Source: CAKVON01 sp902475665 (lineage in GTDB: Bacteria > Actinomycetota > Coriobacteriia > Coriobacteriales > Atopobiaceae). From it: a DNA stretch of 64,000 nt. Each line of letters starts with the position of its first letter. Position 1 is the stretch's first letter. Below are positions 36,133 through 48,947 of this stretch, piece after piece. The stretch lies in NCBI GenBank assembly GCA_036321795.1, contig JAWQCY010000005.1:124001-188000 (forward strand). Reading direction: 5' to 3'. A program made the position numbers and the translations under genes. Below the pieces are notes generated by a model, which was not told the DNA's origin, ran no database searches, and worked only from the letters and a program-made list of their open reading frames with translations.

Positions 36133-36981
36133 ATGTCTGCCAAGGACATGAATGACAGGAAGGCGGCGGCCGACGTGGCCGCCGCCCGCCCGGAGGGAGA
36201 CGACGTGAGGGTTCCCGTCGAGTGTGACGAGGACGTGCGCGAGCCTGAGGCTGACGCGACCGTCGACGAGAAGGACGCCGAGGGCGAGGAGCAGTCCGCG
36301 GCCGCCGACGCCCGCACCCAGGCCGACGAGGAGGCCATGGTCGCCGAGGCCATCCGACGCGGCGAGCAGGCCGCGGCCGACGACCTCAAGGCCGACGTCG
36401 ACGCGCTGCGCGACGAGCGCGACGACCTCGCCCGCAAGCTGGCCGACGCCGAGCAGGCCGCCGAGGACGCAAAGTCCCAGGCCGCCGATGCCGCGGACCG
36501 CCTTGCGCGCCTGCAGGCCGACTGGGAGAACTACCGTCGCCGCACCGCCGGCGAGCGCCTGGCAGAGCGTGAGCTCGCCTGCGAGAAGCTCGTGGGCAAC
36601 CTGCTTCCCGTCATCGACGACATGGAGCGCGCCGTGGCCCACGCCAACTCGGCCAACGACGGCGACGAGAACCTCAAGCAGTTCGTCGACGGCGTCTCGG
36701 CCGTTCGCGCCAAGATGCTCGACGTGCTGGCGCAGGAGGGCGTCGAGCTCATCGACCCCGCCGGCCAGCCCTTCGAACCCATGTGCCACCAGGCCGTGGG
36801 TCGCGTCGAGGACGCCGATGAGTACGACGAGACGGTTCGCGACGTCTACCAGTTCGGCTACCGCATGGGCAAGAAGGTGATCAGGCCCGCCATGGTCACG
36901 GTCACCTTCGGAGGCGCCCGCAGGCCCGTCGAGGCCGACCCGGCCGAGAAGGACGCGGAGCCCGAGGCCGACAAGGCCTAA
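36133..36981 (+). CDS. grpE: Nucleotide-exchange factor GrpE
   Basis: The nucleotide-exchange factor for DnaK, about 282 residues. A long acidic N-terminal region (first 85 residues) precedes the coiled-coil (DDLARKLADAEQAAEDAKSQ) and the GrpE core with ADWENYRRRT, then VGRVEDADEYDETVRDVYQFGY near the end and IRPAMVTV. I place the start at ATG 36133 because the GTAGGG box at the end of dnaK is 9-10 bases upstream; ATG 36124 is three codons earlier and touches that box. DPAEKDAEPEADKA at the C-terminus contains a genome-word variant in a disordered tail. Confidence 0.93.
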   Translation: MSAKDMNDRKAAADVAAARPEGDDVRVPVECDEDVREPEADATVDEKDAEGEEQSAAADARTQADEEAMVAEAIRRGEQAAADDLKADVDALRDERDDLARKLADAEQAAEDAKSQAADAADRLARLQADWENYRRRTAGERLAERELACEKLVGNLLPVIDDMERAVAHANSANDGDENLKQFVDGVSAVRAKMLDVLAQEGVELIDPAGQPFEPMCHQAVGRVEDADEYDETVRDVYQFGYRMGKKVIRPAMVTVTFGGARRPVEADPAEKDAEPEADKA

Positions 36982-36996
36982 GCAAGCACGGTGACT

Positions 36997-37024
36997 GCGC
37001 CCGGGCCCAAGGTGGCCCGGGCGC
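36997..37024 (+). terminator. Hairpin between grpE and dnaJ
   Basis: GCGCCCGGGCC and GGCCCGGGCGC are perfect 11-bp arms around six bases, followed by GCCTTTG. It may attenuate transcription into dnaJ-hspR or protect the dnaK-grpE message. Confidence 0.55.
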
Positions 37025-37051
37025 GCCTTTGAAAGGGGGCGCAGACTTCAC

Positions 37052-37966
37052 ATGGCAACTAAGAGGAGCTTCTACGACGTCCTGGGCGTGAAGAAAGACG
37101 CTTCCCAGGACGACATCAAGAAGGCCTTCCGCAAGCTCGCGGTCAAGTACCACCCCGACAACGGCGGTGACACCAAGAAGTTCTCCGAGATCAGCGAGGC
37201 GTACGAGACCCTGTCCGACCCCAAGAAGCGTCGCGAGTACGACCAACTGCTCATGTTTGGCGGGATTCCCGGCGCCGACTTCGGCGGCAATGGCGGTCGT
37301 GGCTATGCGACCAACGTCGGCGGCATGGACTTCTCGGACCTCAACTCGGTCTTCTCGACGTTCTTCGGCGGGCAGGCGCGGGCGGCTGCCAGGCCACAGC
37401 GCGGCAGCGACATCACCGTCAACGTGAGCGTCTCGTTCGACGAGGCTCTTACGGGAGTGACGCGCAAGATCACCTACAGGGTCCCGTCGACGGGGCAGGA
37501 GCAGACGATCAACGTCAAGGTCCCTGCTGGCGCGGTCGACGGCAGCAGGCTGCGCTATCGCGGTGCGGGCGAGTTCGGCCACAACGGCGGCACCAGGGGC
37601 GACCTGCTTGTCGTTACCGCGGTCGCCGAACACCCGCTGTTCAAGCGTGACGGCGCCGACATCCGCATGGATTTGCCCGTGAGCATGTTCGAGGCGGCGC
37701 TGGGCGCCGAGGTCGACGTGCCCACGCCCGAGGGCAAGACCGTGCGTCTGAAGGTGCCGGCGGGCACGCAGGACGGCAGGAAGTTCCGCTTCCGCGAGCT
37801 GGGGGCGCCCGACCCCAAGCGCGAGGGCGCGAAGGGCGCGCTGTACGTGACGGTGCGCGTCAAGGTGCCGGACAAGCTCTCGGCAAAGGAGCGCGAGGCG
37901 CTCCAGCAGCTTGCCGAGAAGGACAAGCGCGAGTATCGCAAGGACCTCGAGTCCTACGTGGCCTAG
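37052..37966 (+). CDS. dnaJ: DnaJ-type co-chaperone without zinc finger (CbpA-like)
   Basis: A 304-residue J-domain protein. The J domain (about 5-70) has the HPD motif in VKYHPDNGGD. A Gly-rich stretch (GGIPGADFGGNGGRG) follows, then the two beta-barrel substrate domains (ITVNVSVSFDEALTGVTRKI, GDLLVVTAVAEHPLFKRDG). The four CxxCxGxG zinc repeats of DnaJ proper are absent, so this is the type II/CbpA form often found in the actinobacterial dnaK operon. The ribosome binding site is GAAAGGGG. It works with DnaK/GrpE encoded just upstream. Confidence 0.92.
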   Translation: MATKRSFYDVLGVKKDASQDDIKKAFRKLAVKYHPDNGGDTKKFSEISEAYETLSDPKKRREYDQLLMFGGIPGADFGGNGGRGYATNVGGMDFSDLNSVFSTFFGGQARAAARPQRGSDITVNVSVSFDEALTGVTRKITYRVPSTGQEQTINVKVPAGAVDGSRLRYRGAGEFGHNGGTRGDLLVVTAVAEHPLFKRDGADIRMDLPVSMFEAALGAEVDVPTPEGKTVRLKVPAGTQDGRKFRFRELGAPDPKREGAKGALYVTVRVKVPDKLSAKEREALQQLAEKDKREYRKDLESYVA

Positions 37967-38009
37967 CCGCCGCGGTACCATCGAACAAGACGAGTGAGGG
38001 GGAGGCACA

Positions 38010-38429
38010 ATGGGTGACGGACTCGACGGTCGTGACAAGCCGCTCTACATGATTAGCGTGGCGGCCGAGCTTACGGGGATGCACCCGCAGACCCTTCGCG
38101 TCTACGAGCAGAAGGGCCTGGTCAACCCTGGTCGTTCGCGCGGCAACACGCGCCTGTACAGCCAGGCCGACATCGACAGGCTCAACCTGATCGCACGCCT
38201 TACCGACGAGGGCATCAACCTCGCGGGCGTCGTCAGGATTCTGGATATGCGCGAGAGCGCGCGCGAGCGCGACGCCCAGATCGACCGTCTTCGCAAGCGC
38301 GTGCGCGAGCTGGAGGACGAGGTCCGCGAGCTCAAGACGCGCGAGCGCATCACGGCCCTGGCGCCGTACGAGGGCATGACCCCCGAGAAGGTCATGCGTG
38401 GCCTTCTCTCGGGCAACATCGAGGATTAG
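38010..38429 (+). CDS. hspR: Heat-shock repressor HspR (MerR family)
   Basis: A 139-residue MerR-type repressor. The winged HTH is PLYMISVAAELTGMHPQTLRVYEQKGLVNPGRSRGNTRLYS (residues 11-51, key motif HPQTLRVYEQKGL), followed by a coiled-coil (DAQIDRLRKRVRELEDEVRE). In Streptomyces and mycobacteria HspR, with DnaK as co-repressor, binds inverted repeats (HAIR) upstream of dnaK, clpB and hsp20-type genes. Here related 19-bp sites precede exactly those three genes. ATG at 38010 has GGGGGAGG seven bases upstream. It closes the dnaK operon, which gives autoregulation. Confidence 0.93.
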   Translation: MGDGLDGRDKPLYMISVAAELTGMHPQTLRVYEQKGLVNPGRSRGNTRLYSQADIDRLNLIARLTDEGINLAGVVRILDMRESARERDAQIDRLRKRVRELEDEVRELKTRERITALAPYEGMTPEKVMRGLLSGNIED

Positions 38430-38500
38430 CCCGACAAGAAGCAGCTGCCGAGAAGGACGGCGTCCTCGGGGCATCTTCGCAATATATGGCCATCCGTCAT

Positions 38501-38535
38501 AACGGGGTTGCGGGCATGATGTCCGCGACCCCGTT
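38501..38535 (+). terminator. Terminator of the dnaK operon
   Basis: AACGGGGTTGCGG and CCGCGACCCCGTT pair with one G-U; TTGTCGTCTG follows. Confidence 0.7.
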
Positions 38536-38635
38536 TGTCGTCTGTTCGAAACTCCACTTCCAATAGGAAATAAAGGAAAGGATAGGAAAAAAGGAAAGGA
38601 CTTCCGTTTGGGGACGGGCAGACGTAGCAATAAAC

Positions 38636-38654
38636 CTTATATGTAGAGACTTAG
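38636..38654 (+). promoter_or_regulatory. HspR operator-like site upstream of clpB
   Basis: CTTATATGTAGAGACTTAG, 73 bases before the clpB ATG. It matches the dnaK-upstream site at 15 of 19 positions, and the flanks (AATAAA before, TTTTGTATAG after) are also shared. Confidence 0.7.
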
Positions 38655-38727
38655 ATTTTGTATAGGCGCTCATGTGAGAGGGAACAAATCCCATTGAACG
38701 ACGAATACCCGTAGAAGGGGTGATCAC

Positions 38728-41388
<2,661 letters not shown>

Positions 41389-41416
41389 TCACCTTCCGGT
41401 CGTGCCAACGTTTCCA

Positions 41417-41448
41417 GGGCCCTCTCCCGAGCGATCGGGAGGGGGCCC
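41417..41448 (+). terminator. Terminator of clpB
   Basis: GGGCCCTCTCCCGA and TCGGGAGGGGGCCC pair with one wobble around GCGA; TTCTCT follows, so the stem again abuts a CCCTTCTC genome-word variant. Confidence 0.75.
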
Positions 41449-41541
41449 TTCTCTACAACCGGTCCGGTTTTTGCGATAATGGTCTACTGTCTTATCTGCA
41501 ATGGCGCCCACTGGGGCGCATCGGACCTCGGGAGGCCTTGC

Positions 41542-42198
41542 ATGCGTTGTCGCCAATGCGGCGCTCGAATACCAGGCCATGCCGCCATCTGTCCCTCGTG
41601 TGGCGCCAAGCTCATGAGGCACCTCTCCGACGCCGACGCGGAGTTCGTCGACTCGGTCCCGGAGTCCAGCCCGACCCCCGCCGAGACCACCCTCTCGCGC
41701 CACTCCCGCGCCGCTGCCCGCGCTCGCCGCCGCACCGAGCGCATCGCCATGCGCAAGGGCCTCGCGCCCCAGGGCGACCCTCGCCTGCACGTCCACCTGC
41801 CGGGCAGGTTCAGCGTGGGCGGAAACATCCGCGGTGCCGAGGACGTCCTTCGCACCAGGCGTCGCATCCGTGTGGGCACTTGGGGCGCCATCGCGCTCGC
41901 GGTGCTTCTCTGCATGGGAGCGGTGGCATACGGCGCCTGGAATGCCGAGCTGTGGGGTGGCAGGACCGTGCCCGACGTCCGCGGGCTGACTGCCACCGAG
42001 GCCTCGTCTCGCCTGGTGGGCGAGGGATTTTCCGTCAATCAGGTCGAACGTGCCGACGACTCCAAGGTCGGCCTGGTCGTGGACATGGACCCGAAGCCCG
42101 GGACCCGTCAGGACACCCGCGCGTCGATCACGCTGTACGTGGGAGTTGCCAGCCAGAACCCCTCGAGCCCGGGAGGTTTAGATGGACAGGGATCGTGA
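41542..42198 (+). CDS. Zinc-ribbon membrane protein with one PASTA domain
   Basis: A 218-residue protein. Residues 1-25 form a zinc ribbon (CRQCGARIPGHAAICPSCG). A basic linker follows, then one transmembrane helix (about 118-138, WGAIALAVLLCMGAVAYGAW) and an extracellular PASTA domain (about 148-205; VPDVRGLTATEASSRLVGEGF). PASTA domains bind peptidoglycan fragments, so this may sense or bind the wall while the ribbon acts inside. I chose ATG 41542 with GGGAGG six bases upstream; the frame is open back to an ATG at 41479, but that codon overlaps a GATAAT promoter -10. The next small gene overlaps its end. Confidence 0.75.
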   Translation: MRCRQCGARIPGHAAICPSCGAKLMRHLSDADAEFVDSVPESSPTPAETTLSRHSRAAARARRRTERIAMRKGLAPQGDPRLHVHLPGRFSVGGNIRGAEDVLRTRRRIRVGTWGAIALAVLLCMGAVAYGAWNAELWGGRTVPDVRGLTATEASSRLVGEGFSVNQVERADDSKVGLVVDMDPKPGTRQDTRASITLYVGVASQNPSSPGGLDGQGS

Positions 42199-42424
42199 GG
42201 CCACGGCCGATCTTACGGCCGAGAAGTGCCTTGCCAAGAAGGACGTTGCCGAGAAGAACGCCGTCCCGAGGGACGTCGGCCCCGCGGCTCCCACCGACGC
42301 GCGTGGCCCGAGGGTAGACCCCGCGTTCGCGCGCGCGGAGAACGAGGACGACGACGGCTACGACCCGTGGTCGGACCGACGCCCGACGCCTGAGCCCCTG
42401 TTTGAGAGGGACCCCTGGGCCTAG
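42182..42424 (+). CDS. Small acidic protein, translationally coupled to the PASTA gene
   Basis: An 80-residue hydrophilic protein with no recognised family. It overlaps the end of the PASTA gene by 17 bases, and GGGAGG lies four to nine bases before its ATG. The first half (TAEKCLAKKDVAEKNAVPRD) is largely made of the genome word (GCCGAGAAGTGCC, then GCCGAGAAGAACG). The second half is acidic and ends YDPWSDRRPTPEPLFERDPWA. It is probably disordered. Its stop overlaps the stop of the convergent gene. Whether it is functional is uncertain. Confidence 0.5.
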   Translation: MDRDREATADLTAEKCLAKKDVAEKNAVPRDVGPAAPTDARGPRVDPAFARAENEDDDGYDPWSDRRPTPEPLFERDPWA

Positions 42425-42822
42425 TGGCCCGTGAGCTTCCAGGCCGCGGCGGCCGCGATGGCCAAAAGCGCCAGGACCACGACGACGGTGATGACCGTGC
42501 GCATGCGGCGCCGGCGCCCGTTGTGCACGAAGATGTCCTTGCGCCCCTTGGGGACCGACAGGTACTGGCCGTACTGTAGGTCGTGCTTGAGCTGGGGCAT
42601 CTCGTTGCGGGAGCGTCGATAGGCACGGCCCGGCAGGGGCGAGTGCGACCCCACGGTGAACTCGGAGTCGTGCGAGTAGTCGCTCTCGGCGTCGTCGGCC
42701 GCGAGGTCGTCGACCGCGCCCACGGTTCGATGCTGCCGCGCGGGTCGCACGTAGGGCCGGCGGGCGGCTTCCTCGTTGGTGATGGCGCGCGTGTCGCGCT
42801 CGTTTTCGGCCGGCTCTGTCAT
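42421..42822 (-). CDS. Small C-terminally anchored membrane protein
   Basis: A 133-residue protein of unknown function. The N-terminal 100 residues are polar and charged (MTEPAENERDTRAITNEEAA), with LKHDLQYGQYLSVPKGRKDIF as the most conserved-looking part. One C-terminal transmembrane helix (VITVVVVLALLAIAAAAAW) leaves a five-residue tail, so it is tail-anchored with the bulk in the cytoplasm. ATG 42822 is chosen for GGGAG about eight bases upstream; an extra 19 codons upstream lack a ribosome binding site. Confidence 0.6.
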   Translation of the reverse strand: MTEPAENERDTRAITNEEAARRPYVRPARQHRTVGAVDDLAADDAESDYSHDSEFTVGSHSPLPGRAYRRSRNEMPQLKHDLQYGQYLSVPKGRKDIFVHNGRRRRMRTVITVVVVLALLAIAAAAAWKLTGH

Positions 42823-42964
42823 GCGAGGCTCCCGATGCTTTCGTGCTGCCGCGGCATCCGTGCCGGGCAAAAGACCCAATAATCATATAGCAGCCCGCCA
42901 GGTCGTCCGCCAAAAACACGCGCACGGCTCGATGTCTGCGCATACCTGACGAGCTTTGTAAGAC

Positions 42965-42983
42965 CTAAGTCCTTCTCTATAAG
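42965..42983 (-). promoter_or_regulatory. HspR operator-like site upstream of hsp20
   Basis: The minus strand reads CTTATAGAGAAGGACTTAG, matching the clpB and dnaK sites in the CTTATA...GACTTAG frame. It lies 139 bases before the hsp20 ATG, in inverted orientation relative to the gene. Its centre is GAGAAGGAC, a genome-word variant. A second small palindrome, TTTGA-TGAG-TCAAA, follows at 42985-42998. Confidence 0.6.
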
Positions 42984-43121
42984 ATTTGATGAGTCAAAAT
43001 AACTGAGAAAATCTCGTGCATCGTGATTAATTCCGCTGTGGGCGGGAAGATATGACTTCGACAGAGAAGGACGGCGACGCACCAGGCGCCGGTCGTCCGC
43101 ATCGCGAAGGAGTGATGACGT

Positions 43122-43544
43122 ATGACTAGCATGGTTCCCTACGATCGTTACGGAAGGGCTATCCGCTCGCTGTTCCCGTTCGACTCGCTCGACGAGTTCT
43201 TCGTCCCCACGTCCGACGTGGCGCAGGGCTTCAAGATGGACGTCGAGGACGCCGGCGACTCCTATGTGGTCACCGCCCAGCTTCCCGGCGTCGGCCGCGA
43301 CGAGATCGATGTCGAGCTCAACGAGGGCAGGCTCTCGATCTCGGTCGACAAGAAGGAGTCCGACGAGCAGAAGGCCAAGAACTTCCTGCACAAGGAGACC
43401 AGCGAGTGGCAGGCCACCCGTGGCGTCTACCTCAAGGACGCCGCGACCGCGGGCCTCACGGCCAAGCTCGCCGACGGCGTGCTTACCGTCAACGTCCCCA
43501 AGCAGGACGAGAAGGCCAACGTCACCAAGATTGCCATCGACTAG
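43122..43544 (+). CDS. Small heat-shock protein Hsp20
   Basis: A 140-residue alpha-crystallin-type holdase. The crystallin domain (about 30-135) has FKMDVEDAGDSYVVTAQLPGVGRDEIDVELNEGRLSIS, with the family's A-x-x-x-n-G-v-L seen as LADGVLTVNVPK near the end. The N-terminus carries the FPFDSLDEFF hydrophobic arm. The start ATG at 43122 has GAAGGAG nine bases upstream. Expression is probably HspR-controlled through the site at 42965-42983. A strong terminator follows. Confidence 0.93.
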   Translation: MTSMVPYDRYGRAIRSLFPFDSLDEFFVPTSDVAQGFKMDVEDAGDSYVVTAQLPGVGRDEIDVELNEGRLSISVDKKESDEQKAKNFLHKETSEWQATRGVYLKDAATAGLTAKLADGVLTVNVPKQDEKANVTKIAID

Positions 43545-43626
43545 CCCTTGGCAACCGGTTGGCGCGCGGCGGGCACGCGACTCGGCAGCCGACATGCCCT
43601 GCCGCAGACACGGTGACATGGCATAA

Positions 43627-43664
43627 AGGGAGGGGGACCCGGCATCGGTCGGGTCCCCCTCCCT
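43627..43664 (+). terminator. Strong terminator of hsp20
   Basis: Perfect 15-bp arms, AGGGAGGGGGACCCG and CGGGTCCCCCTCCCT, enclose eight bases; GTCTGTTTG follows. Confidence 0.85.
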
Positions 43665-43735
43665 GTCTGTTTGGGCATGCTGCCGAGAAGTGCCTCGCCT
43701 TGCGACCCGTCCTTTCGCATCGCCTGGCGCCGGCG

Positions 43736-44542
43736 CTACCAGACGGTGAGCGGCGCGTCCTGCGCGCCCGCCACGACCGTGAGGCGCCCGTCCGGCGTGC
43801 GTGCCTCGCAGCCGAGGTCGTCGACGGGCTCGGCCCCCACGGCGGCGGCCAGGGTCCGTACGCACACGCTGGGGCGATTGTTTTCGCCCGACAGGTGCAT
43901 CGCGACCACGGTTTCGGTGTCGGGTCCAACCAGGCGCGGCAGGGCCTGCGCACACTGCGCGTTGGACAGGTGCCCGGTCGTGCCGCCCACGCGCCGCTTG
44001 AGCGAGGAGGGGTACGGCCCGGTCTCGAGCATCCTCACGTCATGGTTGGACTCGATGGCCAGGATGCGCACGTCGGCCAGGGCGTCGTAGGCCTGCTGCA
44101 GCAGGACGCCCGTGTCGGTGCAGTAGCCGAGCGCGTCGTCGTCGGTCTCGAGGCGAAGGCCCATGGGGTCGGCCACGTCGTGCGAGGTCGGGAACGTGCG
44201 CACGCGCATGCCCGCGACCTCGAACGAGTCGTCGGAGTCCACCAGGCAAAACGGCAGGTTCGTCAGGTACTTTCGCGCCGACATCGTGCCGGCGGTGGCA
44301 TACAGCTCGCCCTCGAACCTGTTGAGAAGCACGGTCAGGCCCGAGGTGTGGTCGGCGTGCTCGTGGGTCAGCACCACCGCGCGTAGCATGCCGAGGTCCA
44401 GTCCCAGCTCGTCGGCGCGAAGGCACAGCTGGCGGCGGGATATCCCGCAGTCGATGAGGATGGCGCCCTGCGGCCCCTCGACCACGCAGGCGTTGCCCTT
44501 GGACCCGCTCGCGAGCACGTGCAGGTGCATCCGTGGCGTCAT
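43736..44542 (-). CDS. MBL-fold hydrolase of the YycJ/WalJ family
   Basis: A 268-residue metallo-beta-lactamase-fold protein. SGSKGNA near the N-terminus and the metal motif THEHADHTSG are typical of the YycJ/WalJ group. TSHDVADPMG and AIESNHDVRML supply further ligands. In Firmicutes these are 5'-exonuclease-like proteins linked to DNA mismatch repair and the WalK regulon; here there is no walKR neighbour. ATG 44542 has GAAGGG seven bases upstream. It is divergent from tilS. An exact genome word lies 42 bases past its stop. Confidence 0.85.
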   Translation of the reverse strand: MTPRMHLHVLASGSKGNACVVEGPQGAILIDCGISRRQLCLRADELGLDLGMLRAVVLTHEHADHTSGLTVLLNRFEGELYATAGTMSARKYLTNLPFCLVDSDDSFEVAGMRVRTFPTSHDVADPMGLRLETDDDALGYCTDTGVLLQQAYDALADVRILAIESNHDVRMLETGPYPSSLKRRVGGTTGHLSNAQCAQALPRLVGPDTETVVAMHLSGENNRPSVCVRTLAAAVGAEPVDDLGCEARTPDGRLTVVAGAQDAPLTVW

Positions 44543-44704
44543 TCTCGTCCCTTCGACGTTCTTCTCGCCCGCCCATGTCGTCTTGGCGGGAACACTGGCA
44601 TCCGAGGGTATCGCGCCAGGTGGCGGACTACAATGGGACGCCTACGAAAGCGGAGGGGCCGGCCCCTCCCAAGGGATGTGCCGGGACGGCAGCAGGGAGG
44701 CAAC

Positions 44705-46228
44705 GTGGCGACGGTCGCACGCAGGTTCGCGAGTCCCGAGGGGACCTTCGAGCGCCCGAGCTCCCGAACGAGGGACGCGGGTCGCGCGCCCGTGGTCCTC
44801 ATGGTGAGCGGCGGGGCCGACTCGACGGCGCTGCTGGTGCTGGCGGCCACCTCGACCCTGGACGTCTGCGACGGCCGCGGCGAGGCCCGCGTGGCCCGCG
44901 AGCGCCTGCACGTCCTGCACGTCAACCACATGCTGCGCGGCCTGGACGCCGAGGAGGACGAGGAGTACGTCCGCAGCCTGTCCGAGCGCTTTGGCATCCC
45001 GTGCACCGTGGTGCGTGCCGACGTCGCCGCCCTGGCCGCGTCGCGCCCGGACGGCAACGTCGAGAACGCCGGCCGAGAAGTGCGCTATGCGGCCGCGAAT
45101 CGCCTGGCCAACGAGCTGTCCGAGCGCGCGGGCACGCCGCGCTGCGCCGCGCGCATCCTCACGGCGCACACCGCCAACGACCGCGCCGAGACCTTCCTGA
45201 TGAATGCCGTGCGCGGCTCCGGGTCCTCGGGACTCTCGTCGATCCCGCGCCGTCGCAACCGCATCGTGCGGCCGCTTCTGGACCGTACGCACGACGAGCT
45301 CTGCGACCTTTTGCGCATGAGGGGCATCGTCTGGCGCGAGGACGACACCAACTCCGATACCCGCTACCTGCGCGCATACGTGCGCCACGAGGTCATGCCC
45401 GTGGTCGAGGCCCGCAACCCGCACGTCGTGTCGAGCATCAGCTCCACCTGCGACATCCTCTCGGACGAGGATGCCTACCTCACGAGCGTCTCGTCGCGCG
45501 CGCTGCGCGACCTCACGCGTCGCTCGCGCGACGGAATGCTCGCCCTGGACTCCGCCCGCCTGGCGGCGCTCGACGTCGCGATTGCCCGCCGCGTCGTGCG
45601 CCAGGCGATTCTTCTGGCCTGCCCCGACTGCCGTCTGGAAGCCCGCCACGTCAACCGCGTGCTGTCCCTGGTCGCCACGGGCGCCGGCTCCGCGTCGGTG
45701 CCGATGGGCGTCGACTGCCGGGTGGAGTACGGCCTTCTGTTCGTGCGCGCCGCCGACGCCGGCGCCCGTGGCGACGCCGCCTGGCTGGAGGTCCCCGGCA
45801 CGGTCCGGGTGGCCGCCGGCGCCACGATCTCGGCGCGCCTGCTGCGTCCGGACGCCACCGACCCGACGCAGGTGGCCCGCGCGCACGGTCTCGAGTGGAA
45901 GGGCGCCTCGGTGCTTCTGGACGCCGTGGCCTGTGGCCTGGGCGAGCTGGGCGGAAGGCTGTGGGTCGACGCCCCGCAGCCCGGCGAGGTCATGTGCCCC
46001 CTGGGCATGCATGGGCAGTCCAAGCGGCTGTCCGACCTGCTGTGCGACGTCCGCGTGCCCGCTGCCGATCGCGCCGGCGTGCCTGTCGTGCGCACCGCGC
46101 CGAACGGGCAAGTCCTGTGGGTGGCGGGAATCCGTGCCGACGAGCGGGCGCGCTGCCAAACCGCGAGCAGGTTGTTGGTAGAATTGACTCTGCATGGCAA
46201 TGACGCAAACACTCAGGGCGGGCGCTGA
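44705..46228 (+). CDS. tilS: tRNA(Ile)-lysidine synthase TilS
   Basis: It makes lysidine at C34 of tRNA-Ile(CAU). The 507-residue protein has the PP-loop MVSGGADSTALLVL, LHVNHMLRG, then TAHTANDRAETFLMN and RPLLDRTHDELC in the N-terminal catalytic domain, and a C-terminal TilS domain (SKRLSDLLCDVRVP, VLWVAGIRAD). GTG at 44705 is used because AGGGAGG lies just upstream and the frame before it has no homology. At about 40 residues the N-terminal extension is longer than usual. tilS-hpt-ftsH is the classic Gram-positive order, with gaps of 32 and 96 bases. Confidence 0.92.
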   Translation: MATVARRFASPEGTFERPSSRTRDAGRAPVVLMVSGGADSTALLVLAATSTLDVCDGRGEARVARERLHVLHVNHMLRGLDAEEDEEYVRSLSERFGIPCTVVRADVAALAASRPDGNVENAGREVRYAAANRLANELSERAGTPRCAARILTAHTANDRAETFLMNAVRGSGSSGLSSIPRRRNRIVRPLLDRTHDELCDLLRMRGIVWREDDTNSDTRYLRAYVRHEVMPVVEARNPHVVSSISSTCDILSDEDAYLTSVSSRALRDLTRRSRDGMLALDSARLAALDVAIARRVVRQAILLACPDCRLEARHVNRVLSLVATGAGSASVPMGVDCRVEYGLLFVRAADAGARGDAAWLEVPGTVRVAAGATISARLLRPDATDPTQVARAHGLEWKGASVLLDAVACGLGELGGRLWVDAPQPGEVMCPLGMHGQSKRLSDLLCDVRVPAADRAGVPVVRTAPNGQVLWVAGIRADERARCQTASRLLVELTLHGNDANTQGGR

Positions 46229-46260
46229 GGCGTGAGCCCGAACCGAAGGGGGATTCATTC

Positions 46261-46809
46261 ATGGAAGGCCTGCACCCGGACGTCGCCGAAGTCCTTCTCT
46301 CCGAGCAGGACATTCGTGACATCGTCGCGAGGATGGGCGCCGAGATCACCCGCGACTACGAGGGTCGCAACCCGCTGATCGTGGCGGTCCTGCGCGGCGC
46401 GGTCGTCTTCACGGCCGACATCATGCGCGCCATCAAGTGTGACCTGGGCATCGACTTCATGGCCGTCTCCAGCTATGGCGACGGCGTCAAGAGCTCGGGC
46501 GTGGTCCGCATCGTCAAGGACCTCGACACCAAGATCGAGGACCGCGACGTCCTGATCGTCGAGGACATCCTCGACTCGGGCCTGACCCTCAGCTACCTCA
46601 TGCGCAACCTGGCCGCCCGCAAGCCCAGGAGCCTCGAGGTCGCCGCCTTCCTGGTCAAGGACATCCCGGGCAAGACCCCCGCGGTCGACCCGCATTACGT
46701 GGGCGCGCACGTCCCCAACGAGTTCATCGTCGGTTACGGCCTGGACTATGCCGAGCGCTACCGCAACCTTCCCTACATCGGCATCCTCAAGCCCGAGGTC
46801 TACAGCTAG
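46261..46809 (+). CDS. hpt: Hypoxanthine phosphoribosyltransferase
   Basis: It salvages hypoxanthine and guanine to IMP and GMP with PRPP. The 182-residue protein has the PRPP-binding motif VLIVEDILDSGLTLSYL, the flexible-loop region SSYGDGVKSSG, and the base-binding end EFIVGYGLDYAERYRNLPYIGIL. The start ATG at 46261 has GAAGGGGG seven bases upstream. It is between tilS and ftsH, as in Bacillus. Confidence 0.95.
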   Translation: MEGLHPDVAEVLLSEQDIRDIVARMGAEITRDYEGRNPLIVAVLRGAVVFTADIMRAIKCDLGIDFMAVSSYGDGVKSSGVVRIVKDLDTKIEDRDVLIVEDILDSGLTLSYLMRNLAARKPRSLEVAAFLVKDIPGKTPAVDPHYVGAHVPNEFIVGYGLDYAERYRNLPYIGILKPEVYS

Positions 46810-46905
46810 GCCAGATGGGTTAGAAGCACGAGAGGCACTACCCGGCTGCGGCCCGACGTCGCCAGTGCGACGGACGGGCCGCGCGGCATAAAGGAGCACA
46901 AGCAC

Positions 46906-48879
<1,974 letters not shown>

Positions 48880-48884
48880 GCCCC

Positions 48885-48918
48885 GGACGCGTCCCGCGAG
48901 CTGTCGTGGGGCGCGTCC
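48885..48918 (+). terminator. Terminator of ftsH
   Basis: GGACGCGTCCC and GGGGCGCGTCC pair around a 12-base loop; TTTTTTGG follows at 48919. Confidence 0.8.
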
Positions 48919-48947
48919 TTTTTTGGAGACCCGAGCGAGGGGGAGAC

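Larger units (their letters stand above)
38430..38727 (+). promoter_or_regulatory. Region between hspR and clpB
   Basis: It contains a short hairpin that includes GCCGAGAAGGACGG (38448-38467), the operon terminator at 38501-38535, a 36-base purine tract (38565-38600) with the direct repeat AAGGAAAGGA, the HspR operator-like site (38636-38654) and the clpB promoter area. There is no gene. Confidence 0.5.

Noticed and set aside
48880..48947. Cobalamin or nickel riboswitch before cbiM
   Set aside because: Only a terminator and ribosome binding site fit in the 68 bases.
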